From the NCBI RefSeq assembly GCF_014699115.1, contig NZ_JACXAD010000008.1:62001-126000 (forward strand): DNA of 64,000 nt. Direction: 5' to 3'. Below the pieces are notes generated by a model. It was not told where the DNA came from. It did not search any database and was given only the letters and a program-made list of their open reading frames with translations. The position numbers and the translations under genes are program-made. This document shows, in pieces, positions 9,551-17,394 of the stretch. Position 1 is the first letter of the stretch; each line of letters starts with the position of its first letter. The DNA is from Hymenobacter montanus (lineage in GTDB: Bacteria; Bacteroidota; Bacteroidia; Cytophagales; Hymenobacteraceae).

Positions 9551-10273
9551 CTAAAGCCCGTTGTCGGAGCCGACCCAGATCTGGTTGGCAAAGGCAAAAG
9601 CCGCCACGTTGTGCAGAGTACGGGCCCGGTTGCTATCAAAGTTGCTGCCGCCAGCCTTGACCCAATCGGGGCCCCCGTTAGATGACTTCCAGAGCCAGCC
9701 CGTCAGGTTCTTGCGTGGGCCGGCGAACCAGATCTCGTTGGGGTTATTCGACCGGATCAGGATTGGTGAGGCACCGCGGAAGCGCGGGGTGTAATAGTCG
9801 CCCACCTCGAGCAGGCTCCAGGTGGCGCCGCCGTTGGTAGACTTCTGGAGCGCGTCGCTGGTGCAGTACACAATGTCAGCATTGTTCTTCTGCACGGCCA
9901 TGCCCGTACCGTATATGCCGCCGTCGGGAATGCTCCAGTTCAGGTAGTTCCAGGTAGTGCCCCCGTTGTCGCTGCACCAGGCCCCGAACACGTCGCCGTA
10001 ACCATAGAGGCGCCCATTTTCGGCCTGGGCAAAGCCACTACCCCCACAGTCCAGCGGTACAGCTTTGAACGTCTGCCCCCGGCTGGGAAAGGAGAAAAAG
10101 ATAGCACTCGCCACCAGCGCCAAACTGGTCCTCAGCGGCCTTATTTTCGGCCTCAGTGCATCCCAGAGGCGGGTGAGGGTAGCCAAAGCGTTGCTTACCA
10201 GCAGCAAACCCACTAGGGAAGAAGGTAAGCTGCCGGATTGCTTGTCCGTGAATAGATGGAAAAATGGATGCAT
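9551..10273 (-). pseudogene. Asp-box propeller array copy 3, internally deleted (N-terminal 240 codons only)
   Basis: The 240 codons match the first 240 or so of the intact copies (MHPFFHLFTDKQ, signal segment ending SFPSRGQ, Asp-boxes SDNGGTTW, STNGGATW, SSNGGPDW) and stop abruptly after WVGSDNGL, in the middle of a propeller blade. The DNA just beyond the break (9540-9550) aligns with the end of the paralogues: the array terminator and the bases around their final TAA are present. The lesion is therefore an internal deletion of roughly 600 codons that fused blade 3 to the old stop region. Small in-frame losses (GGSGFAQ for GGWFSGFAQ; a duplicated FA in AFAFANQ) show further drift. An export signal without a sorting tail is unlikely to give a useful secreted protein. 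Confidence 0.85.
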
Positions 10274-10908
10274 AATAAATGTAATTAAAGCGATGAGTAT
10301 CTTGATAAGATATAGGCAGGTGCCTTTGTTGAGCGGGATAAGAGCCCCTGATTAAGCCTTAGAATTATCCGAGTAGAGCGTATGCTACTGAAAGCGGTGA
10401 AAGCAAGCGTTTGTTTCTCATACTAATTGATTTTAATTGCAAATTAGGTAATGGGCACAACGGCACAGGAGTAAAGATGGTTAATTGCTGAAGGCAGTTT
10501 AATGCAAGCTTCCTGATTTTCGCCAGTATGGATACATCTTGTAAATTAGCATTAACACTCATTGATCATAATTGAATTACTCTCACTTAGTAGCAATAAA
10601 TTATACCATTACACTAACGCCAGTTAAACCCAAACAAGCAAGCTCTAAAAGAGTGGTCGGGATGCGTCTTGAACATCCTGCTGAGCTTGTCGAAGCAGCT
10701 TTACCGCGCAACTACTCAGATTCAATATTGCAATACATCTACTTCGATAAGCTCAGCAGGACCGTTCGGAGACTTTCCCTATACGCTCGCTCTAAGATTT
10801 TTTTTACGCTGTATCAGCACCTCATTCATTCCATAGTATAGCAGGGTTGTACAAAAAAAGGGTCACCCTACTTAGTGGGTGACCCTTTTTGAATAAATAG
10901 CGATCCCC
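10274..10908. repeat. Upstream block of array copy 3, inverted repeat, and terminator of copy 4
   Basis: 10274-10560 is the leader-like block of copy 3 (GCCTTTGTTGAGCGGG, CTACTGAAAGCGGTGAAAG, AAGCGTTTGTTTCTCAT, AGTTTAATGCAA). An imperfect inverted repeat (TCCTGCTGAGCTTGTCGAAG at 10676-10695; CTTCGATAAGCTCAGCAGGA at 10742-10761) is a REP-like element; a similar core occurs at 60528-60616. The copy 4 terminator is listed separately. An 89-codon open frame from 10572 has no recognisable product. Confidence 0.6.
10852..10890 (-). terminator. Terminator of array copy 4
   Basis: A 14-bp perfect stem (AAAAAGGGTCACCC at 10855-10868 with its complement at 10877-10890) is followed on the minus strand by TTG. 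It is near-identical to the terminator at 6404-6443. Confidence 0.88.
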
Positions 10909-13446
10909 TTATTTGGCGATTACCAGTTTCTTAACGGTTGTTTCGGTGCCCGCCTGTACTTGTACCAGGTACATACCCGACGGCCAGTTGCCTGCATCGA
11001 TCCTCGTCAGCGTGCCCGTCGCCGGCCGGGTGCTGATCACCTTGCCGGCCAACGTCCTCACCGTGATCGTGGCCCCCTCCTTTCCGGTGCTCACGCTGAA
11101 ACTGCCCGCGGCCGGGTTCGGGTAAACCTGAACAGCCGACGAGGGTTGTGCGCTCGGTGCCGGCGTGCCGGTCACGGTCGTGGCAGGGTTCACAACGGTG
11201 ACGGAGTTCCAGCTCACCCACACCTTGCCGGTACGGTCCACCGTAATGCCTTGCACCCCGTGGAAGTTATAATTCGGGCTGGTCAGGGCGCGAAAGCTCA
11301 CCCCATCGTCGTCGGAGTAATAGAGGCGGGGGTTGGCGTCGCCGGTCTTGGAACCGAACACGGCGATCTTGCCGTCGCAGGAAGATACCAAGCGGGCGTT
11401 TATGTATTGGGCCGTAGCGTTCCAACTCTGGCCCCCGTCCCGCGAGACTTTCACCCCGGCATAGTCGCCGGCCGCCCACAGATTGCCCCCGCGGACCGGG
11501 TCGGCATGCAGGTCCCAGGCCCAAGCGGCCCCATTGTAGGGATGGGTGCGCGGGGTCCAGTTGGTGCCCCCGTTGGTGGAGCGATAGAAAGGGGCGTCCC
11601 GGGCAATGAAGTACCGCACGTCGGGCTGCACGGCGTCGCGCTCGATGAAGCAGTCCGAGGGGCCGTAGCGAAACCCGGTCTTCAGCCCGGTGGTGGGCAG
11701 ATCCTGCACTTGCGTGAACGACGCCCCGCCGTTGGTGGTGCGCCAGACCCCGGGATTGATCGAGCCCGGGGGAATCGGGTCGCTATGAGCCGTGCCGGAG
11801 GCGAGCACGACCAGGAAGTCGTTGGCGTCGGTGAAGGACATGACCGACTTGGTGATGCCGTCGAGCGAGCGCGGCAGCCCGTTGCCGGTCTGGCTCACCA
11901 CGTTCCAGCTCGCGCCGCCGTTGCTCGACTTCAGAATCAGCGTGGCACTAGCGCCCTGATCGACGCCGGCCAGCACTAGGTTCTGGGTGTTGGGCCCTTC
12001 CAGCACGCGGAAGGTGCTGTGCAGGCCATTGTAGCTCCTATACGAAGAGAACGTGGCTTGGCCGCTGTTGCCCCCGTCGGTGATGATGGCCGAGCCGATA
12101 TCGCTGCCCGGCACATAGATGCGGTTGACATCGTAGCGGCTGACGCCGGCCAGGTACGTTTTCACCGCGGCCAGCCCGCTGCCGTTAGGAAAGTATTGCC
12201 AGGACAGGCCCTTGTCCAGGCTATACATCGGGGCCCCGCCCCCAGTGATCATCCACTTGTTGGGGTTGCCCACCGCTTCGATCACTTGGTCCGTGCCGTA
12301 GTCGGGCGTGTTGCGGGCCGCCAGCGCGGCGGCCGTCGTCCAGATTGGAACCACGCTAGTGTTGAGCGTGGTGGCGCGCTTGGTGAAGAGCTGCCCCCCG
12401 TTGCCGGCCGCGCTGAAGGCGTGGATATCGGCGCCTGTATTCCACGCGCTGGCCGAGCCGTCGGAGAAGATCTGCAGGCCGGAGGGGTAACCGAGGAAGA
12501 AGGGGCCGGTCGCCGCCGCGCTCACCGAGTAAGTGGTGGCATCATTGTAGTTAGTGGCCGTGATGCGCGAAATGCCCCCGGCGTAGCCCCCGTCGCTGCG
12601 GGTGACCAGGCCCACGCCGGCAAAGGAGCCGGTGGTGAAGCGCGCGATCATGCCCACCTCGCGCAGGCTCCCCGAACCGCCGACCAGACTAAAATTATTG
12701 CCCCCGTCGGTGGAAACGTAGAGCCCATCGTCGGAACCCACCCAGATCTGGTTGGCAAAAGCCGCCACGTTGTGCAGAGTACGGGCTCGGTTGCTATCAA
12801 AGTTGCTGCCGCCAGCCTTGACCCAATCAACTCCGCCGTTGGACGACTTCCACAGCCAGCCCGTCATGTTCTTGCGCGGGCCGGCGAACCAGATCTCGTT
12901 GGGGTTGTTCGACCGGATCAGGATCGGCGAGGAGCCGCGGAAGCGCGGAGTGTCGTATTCGCCGACGTCGAGCAGCAGGCTCCAGGTGGCGCCGCCGTTG
13001 GTAGACTTCCGGAGCGCGTAGCTGGTGCAGTAATACACCACGTCGGCGTTGTTCTTCTGCACGGCCATGCCCGTGCCGTAGAAGTCACCGCCAGGGATGC
13101 TCCAGTTCAGGTAGTTCCAGCTCGAGCCCCCGTCGTCGCTGCGCCAAGCCCCAAACACGTCGCCGTAGCCGTAGAGGCGCCCGTTGTCGGCCTGGGCAAA
13201 GCCACTAAACCACCCCCCGCAGTCCAGCGGCACAGCTTTGAACGTCTGCGCCGCGCTCGTGAAGGAGAGCAAGACTGCACTCGCCACCAGCGCCAGACCG
13301 GCCCGCAACGGAATCAGGGGCTGCGGCAGGGAACCCCATAAGCGGGTGAGCAGGGCCAAAGCGGGGCGGGCCAGCCGCAAACTTATCCGGGAAGAAGCCC
13401 ATTTAACGGGCTGCTTGCCGATGAATAGGTTTAAGAATAGATGCAT
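10909..13446 (-). CDS. Secreted Asp-box (BNR/GH74-like) beta-propeller protein with T9SS type A tail, array copy 4
   Basis: 845 residues, colinear with copy 2. It opens with MHLFLNLFIGKQ; a signal segment (LALVASAVLLSFTSAAQ) ends about residue 67. Asp-boxes follow (SDDGGSSW, STNGGATW, SSNGGVDW, STDGGNNF, SLDKGLSW, SSNGGASW, TTNGGASF, STNGGTNW, SRDGGQSW, SDDDGVSF). The C-terminal sorting domain reads VQVYPNPAAGSFSVSTG ... GMYLVQV ... KKLVIAK, as in T9SS type A cargo. The middle of this gene is almost identical at DNA level to pseudogene copy 1 (for example around 11700-12200 against 3350-3850), while its tail matches copy 2, which suggests past exchange between copies. Function is inferred only from fold: extracellular glycan or protein binding or hydrolysis. 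Confidence 0.85.
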   Translation of the reverse strand: MHLFLNLFIGKQPVKWASSRISLRLARPALALLTRLWGSLPQPLIPLRAGLALVASAVLLSFTSAAQTFKAVPLDCGGWFSGFAQADNGRLYGYGDVFGAWRSDDGGSSWNYLNWSIPGGDFYGTGMAVQKNNADVVYYCTSYALRKSTNGGATWSLLLDVGEYDTPRFRGSSPILIRSNNPNEIWFAGPRKNMTGWLWKSSNGGVDWVKAGGSNFDSNRARTLHNVAAFANQIWVGSDDGLYVSTDGGNNFSLVGGSGSLREVGMIARFTTGSFAGVGLVTRSDGGYAGGISRITATNYNDATTYSVSAAATGPFFLGYPSGLQIFSDGSASAWNTGADIHAFSAAGNGGQLFTKRATTLNTSVVPIWTTAAALAARNTPDYGTDQVIEAVGNPNKWMITGGGAPMYSLDKGLSWQYFPNGSGLAAVKTYLAGVSRYDVNRIYVPGSDIGSAIITDGGNSGQATFSSYRSYNGLHSTFRVLEGPNTQNLVLAGVDQGASATLILKSSNGGASWNVVSQTGNGLPRSLDGITKSVMSFTDANDFLVVLASGTAHSDPIPPGSINPGVWRTTNGGASFTQVQDLPTTGLKTGFRYGPSDCFIERDAVQPDVRYFIARDAPFYRSTNGGTNWTPRTHPYNGAAWAWDLHADPVRGGNLWAAGDYAGVKVSRDGGQSWNATAQYINARLVSSCDGKIAVFGSKTGDANPRLYYSDDDGVSFRALTSPNYNFHGVQGITVDRTGKVWVSWNSVTVVNPATTVTGTPAPSAQPSSAVQVYPNPAAGSFSVSTGKEGATITVRTLAGKVISTRPATGTLTRIDAGNWPSGMYLVQVQAGTETTVKKLVIAK

Positions 13447-14160
13447 AGTGAATGTGGTTAAATAGTGAGCGGATTTAAGGTGGTGATGGTTAAGCTGATG
13501 ATATTTAACTTAATAAATTAGGCAGTGAATATGGTTAAATCAATGAACTGACGAAGACGCCTTTGCTGAGCGGGGCAAGCACCCGTACCCGTAATTGGGC
13601 CCTGGGATTGTTCGCAGGCATCGCAGGCCACTAAAAGCAGTTAAAGTAAGCGTTTGTTTCTCATTTTAATTGGTTTTAGGTAAAAATTAGTTAAATATTA
13701 AAAGCGGTATAATGCAACGATTTCAATGTTTTTAGCAATATGCCCACATATCATAATTGAATCTTACTACAAGCCGTCCGGAATCATATAGTTGACTATT
13801 TCTAAGGTCGAGCATCAGTATAATATTCTTGCAGTTCTTAACAACGAGGATTCTCAAGCCTCTATCGAAATCCTCGGCCGGGAAACCCAAGCGGGGCTGA
13901 CGCCCTGCAACACTTGACTCGTTGCAACGACTACTGATTCAGGTGCCCGCACTCAAGCAGGTCAGCCGTGACCAAAATCTGCCCCAGCGCATTTGGAGTA
14001 ACTTTTCACTTCCTGGTGAGAAATTTGGCGCCCTGCTCACTATGGGCCATAAACACCCTATCAAGTAGAGGAGTACGAGCGGTGCGGCGTGCGCGAGGGC
14101 GAGTGCAAGAAGACTGGCCCAAAACTTAAATCACCCAACACCTGACTCCACTGCCCTCCT
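13447..14160. repeat. Upstream block of array copy 4 and outer flanking repeat (right member)
   Basis: A TGAATGTGGTTAAAT-like stretch before the start of copy 4 recurs at 13527-13542, again suggesting a duplicated 5' end. 13558-13760 is the conserved leader (CCTTTGCTGAGCGGGGCAAG, CCTGGGATTGTTCG, GCAGGCCACTAAAAGCAG, AAGCGTTTGTTTCTCATTTT, TATAATGCAA). 13852-14000 is the partner of 5436-5600. No gene is seen between the array and the hisS promoter. Confidence 0.6.
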
Positions 14161-14196
14161 TTTATAAGCGGGAGGGTTTGTCGTTCGGCCGGCTCC

Positions 14197-14204
14197 TACC
14201 TTTG
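14197..14204 (+). promoter_or_regulatory. hisS promoter, Bacteroidota -7 element
   Basis: TACCTTTG fits TAnnTTTG; a TTTG lies 17 bases upstream (14176-14179) at the -33 position. The hisS ATG is only eight bases downstream, so the transcript would be almost leaderless. Confidence 0.65.
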
Positions 14205-14212
14205 CGCCCGTT

Positions 14213-15634
14213 ATGCAAAAACCCAGTATTCCGAAAGGTACCCGCGACTTTGGTCCCGCCCAGGTGGCGCGCCGCCAGCACATTTTCAACGTTATTCGCC
14301 GCACGTTCGAGTCGTTTGGGTTCGCGCCGCTCGAAACGCCGACACTGGAGAATCTGTCGGTGCTCACCGGCAAGTACGGCGACGAGGGCGACCAACTCCT
14401 ATTTAAGGTGTTGAACTCCGGGGACTTCGCCAAGGACGTGACGGCGGCGGATTTGACGGTTGGCAGCAAGGCCCTGCTGCCCAAAGTGGCCGAGAAAGGG
14501 CTGCGCTACGACCTCACCGTACCCTTCGCCCGCTACGTGGCTATGAACCGGGGTACGCTCACCTTCCCCTTCAAGCGCTACCAGATGCAGCCGGTGTGGC
14601 GCGCCGACCGGCCCCAGCGGGGCCGCTACCGCGAGTTCTACCAGTGCGACGCCGACGTGGTGGGCACTGACTCACTGCTTTGTGAGGCCGAAATCGTGTT
14701 GATGATAGCGCAGGTCCTGAATGGGCTGAGGCTGGACAAGTTCACCATCAAAATCAACCACCGCGGGGTGCTGCGCAACATTTATGAATCGCTATATGCA
14801 GCGGACAGTTACCTAGGCGAAAAAGGACGCGAAAATGATTTATTCGTGGCCCTCGACAAACTCGATAAAATCGGGAAAGACGGTGTAACTAAGGAGTTGC
14901 TCGAGCGTGGCTTTTTTGGTAATGCCACCGACAGATTATTTGAAGCGTTAGAAGTAAGTGGTTCATTTGAAGAAAAGCTGAAACAACTGGGAGCGTTTTT
15001 TAGAAAGGAAGGTGTAGTTCCTGATGGCATGGGTGATGGCTCCGAAGATTATCGAAGCTTATTTGAATTGAATCAAGTGCGTGAGCTGCTCGCCGCCTCG
15101 GGTTTCCAGCACTTCGACCGGCTGGAGTTCGACCCAACGCTGGCCCGGGGCCTCTCCTACTACACCGGCTGCATTTTCGAGGTCAAAATCAACAACGTGC
15201 AGATGGGCAGCGTGAGCGGCGGCGGGCGCTACGACAACCTCACGGGCTCGTTTGGGCTGCCGGGCGTGTCGGGCGTGGGCTTCTCGTTTGGCGTCGACCG
15301 GCTGTACGACTGCCTGGAGGCCCTGGACTTGTTTACGGTTACGGCCGAAACCCCCACCCGCTGCCTCATTACGCACTTCGACCAGGCCAGCGGCCGGGCC
15401 GCCCTGCCGCTGCTGGCGGAGCTGCGGGCAGCCGGCATTCCGAGCGAGTTATACCCCGACGCGAGCAAGCTGCAAAAGCAGTTTAAGTACGCCGACGCCA
15501 AGGGCATTCCGCTGGTGGTCATCATGGGCCCCGAGGAAGTAGCGGCCCGCGTCGTGAAAATCAAAATTATGGCCTCGGGCACGGAGCGGGTGCTACCAAT
15601 AGGTGAAGTAGTAAAGGCGCTAACCGTGGAATAG
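14213..15634 (+). CDS. hisS: Histidyl-tRNA synthetase
   Basis: 473 residues, a normal length for bacterial HisRS, the class II enzyme that charges tRNA-His in the cytosol. The N-terminus KPSIPKGTRDFGP is the usual opening. Class II motif 2 is seen as VWRADRPQRGRYREFYQCD, the histidine-binding signature RGLSYYTG at about residue 311, GGGRYDNL follows, and the C-terminal anticodon-binding domain covers about the last 100 residues. Bases about 14785-15085, coding residues of roughly 190-290 (the insertion domain), are clearly richer in A/T and use different codons (TTA, GAA, AAA) from the rest of the gene. This may be a recombined or relaxed segment. Promoter as listed; hutH follows after 158 bases. 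Confidence 0.96.
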   Translation: MQKPSIPKGTRDFGPAQVARRQHIFNVIRRTFESFGFAPLETPTLENLSVLTGKYGDEGDQLLFKVLNSGDFAKDVTAADLTVGSKALLPKVAEKGLRYDLTVPFARYVAMNRGTLTFPFKRYQMQPVWRADRPQRGRYREFYQCDADVVGTDSLLCEAEIVLMIAQVLNGLRLDKFTIKINHRGVLRNIYESLYAADSYLGEKGRENDLFVALDKLDKIGKDGVTKELLERGFFGNATDRLFEALEVSGSFEEKLKQLGAFFRKEGVVPDGMGDGSEDYRSLFELNQVRELLAASGFQHFDRLEFDPTLARGLSYYTGCIFEVKINNVQMGSVSGGGRYDNLTGSFGLPGVSGVGFSFGVDRLYDCLEALDLFTVTAETPTRCLITHFDQASGRAALPLLAELRAAGIPSELYPDASKLQKQFKYADAKGIPLVVIMGPEEVAARVVKIKIMASGTERVLPIGEVVKALTVE

Positions 15635-15792
15635 CCTACGAAGAGGCTTTCTCCTTAGCGCTAGGGCGGGGCGTTTTACGCGGCGGCAATGGCGGTGGTA
15701 AACCCGCGCAGCCGCCCCCGCCCGGGCCCCTGGCTCGAACACCTCCTCCCCCACCGAGGAGCATATTCTGTACTCGTTTCTCCTTACCCCGG

Positions 15793-17286
15793 ATGCCCAC
15801 CCACATCATTTCGCCCGACCAGCCCCTCACCCTGGCGGACCTGGCCACCGTGCTGGCCGAGGGCCGGCCCGTGGTGCTCGGCGACGACGCCAAGGCCCGC
15901 CTGGGCGCCTGCTACGACTACCTGCACCAGCGCCTAGCCCACGACAACTCGCCGATTTATGGCATCAACACCGGTTTTGGCTCGCTCTATAACGTGAGCA
16001 TAGCCCCCGAGGCCCGGACCCAGCTGCAAGTCAACCTAATGATGTCGCACGCCTGCGGCACCGGGGCCGAGGTGCCGGGCAACCTCGTGCGCCTCATGCT
16101 GCTGCTCAAGGCCCAAAGCCTGAGTTACGGCCACAGTGGCGTGCAGGTGGCCACGGCCCAACGCCTGCTCGACATGTACAACCGCGAGATGCTGCCCGTG
16201 GTATACGAGCAGGGCTCCCTGGGGGCGAGCGGTGACCTGGCCCCCTTGGCTCACCTGTGCCTGCCGCTGCTGGGCCTGGGGGAAGTACGCTACCAGGGCT
16301 ACCGCCTGAGCGCCGCCGATGCCATGAGCCTGTTCAGCTGGTCTCCCCTGGCACTGCAAGCCAAAGAAGGGCTGGCCTTGCTCAACGGCACCCAGTTTAT
16401 GCTGGCCTACGCCGTGGATGGGGTGCTGCGCGCCCAGCGCCTGGCCGCGGCGGCCGACGTGATTGGCGCCCTCTCCACCGAAGCCTTCGGGGGCGGGACC
16501 GACCCGTTTAGCGAGGGGCTACACCGCATCCGGCCCCACGCCGGGCAGGTGCTGGTAGCCCGCCGCCTGCGCGAGCTGCTGGCCGGCTCGGAGCTGCAGA
16601 CTTACCCCCGCCTGGCCGTGCAGGACCCCTACTCCTTCCGCTGCCAGCCCCAGGTGCACGGCGCCAGCCGCGACGCCCTAGCCTACGTGGCCCAGGTGGT
16701 CGAAACCGAGTGCAACTCCGTAACCGACAACCCCAACATCTTTCCCGACGACGATCAGATTCTCAGCGGCGGCAACTTCCACGGCCAACCCCTGGCCCTG
16801 GCCCTCGACCACCTCGCCCTGGCCGTGGCGGAGCTGGGGAGCATTTCGGAGCGCCGGACCTTCCAGCTCATTTCCGGCCAGCGGGGCCTGCCCACCTACC
16901 TGGTGGTGGAGCCTGGCCTGAACTCGGGCCTGATGATTCCGCAGTACACGGCCGCCAGCATCGTGAGCCAGAACAAGCAGCTGTGCACCCCCGCTTCGGC
17001 GGACAGCATCGTGAGCAGCAACGGCCAGGAAGACCACGTGAGCATGGGGGCCAATGCCGCCACCAAGGCCCGGCGCGTGGTCGAGAACGTGGAGCAGGTA
17101 TTGGGCATCGAGCTGCTGACGGCCGTGCAAGCCCTGGCCTTCCGCCGCCCCGGCCGGACTTCGGCCGCCCTGGAGCAGGTGGTGGAAGCCTTCCGAGCAG
17201 AAGTGCCGTTCGTGGGTCCGGACCGGCTGCTGTACCCCGACCTGCACCGGGCGGCGGCCTTTGTCCGTAAATTTGACTGGCCCTAA
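15793..17286 (+). CDS. hutH: Histidine ammonia-lyase
   Basis: 497 residues, typical for HAL. The enzyme removes ammonia from histidine to give urocanate, the first step of the Hut route. The MIO cofactor triad Ala-Ser-Gly is present in GSLGASGDLAPLAH (about residues 141-154). Other family blocks are YGINTGFGSL near residue 56, QDPYSFRCQPQVHGA and ISGQRGLPTYLV. The ATG at 15793 fits the family N-terminus (PTHIISPDQPLTLADLA). No hutU, hutI or hutG is nearby; the gene stands beside hisS but has no visible regulatory link with it. Tyrosine/phenylalanine lyases share the fold, but HAL fits best. Confidence 0.93.
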   Translation: MPTHIISPDQPLTLADLATVLAEGRPVVLGDDAKARLGACYDYLHQRLAHDNSPIYGINTGFGSLYNVSIAPEARTQLQVNLMMSHACGTGAEVPGNLVRLMLLLKAQSLSYGHSGVQVATAQRLLDMYNREMLPVVYEQGSLGASGDLAPLAHLCLPLLGLGEVRYQGYRLSAADAMSLFSWSPLALQAKEGLALLNGTQFMLAYAVDGVLRAQRLAAAADVIGALSTEAFGGGTDPFSEGLHRIRPHAGQVLVARRLRELLAGSELQTYPRLAVQDPYSFRCQPQVHGASRDALAYVAQVVETECNSVTDNPNIFPDDDQILSGGNFHGQPLALALDHLALAVAELGSISERRTFQLISGQRGLPTYLVVEPGLNSGLMIPQYTAASIVSQNKQLCTPASADSIVSSNGQEDHVSMGANAATKARRVVENVEQVLGIELLTAVQALAFRRPGRTSAALEQVVEAFRAEVPFVGPDRLLYPDLHRAAAFVRKFDWP

Positions 17287-17394
17287 GACTGAGGGCCGCG
17301 CAATAAAAAACAATCCAGCCTGGTTTGGTTTAAAAGTCCTGCCTGAATTTTGCGGCCGGTGGAGCCTTGCTGCCCGGCACTACGAGTGCTGCTT

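Noticed and set aside
10960..13341. Plus-strand open frames (339 and 440 codons) across array copy 4, and similar ones across copies 1 and 2
   Set aside because: They mirror the Asp-box genes codon by codon and reappear wherever the paralogue is present; no signal peptide or family pattern.
15793..17286. hisS-hutH as a histidine-responsive pair
   Set aside because: No shared regulatory element, T-box-like leader or hut regulator is visible; adjacency alone is not evidence.
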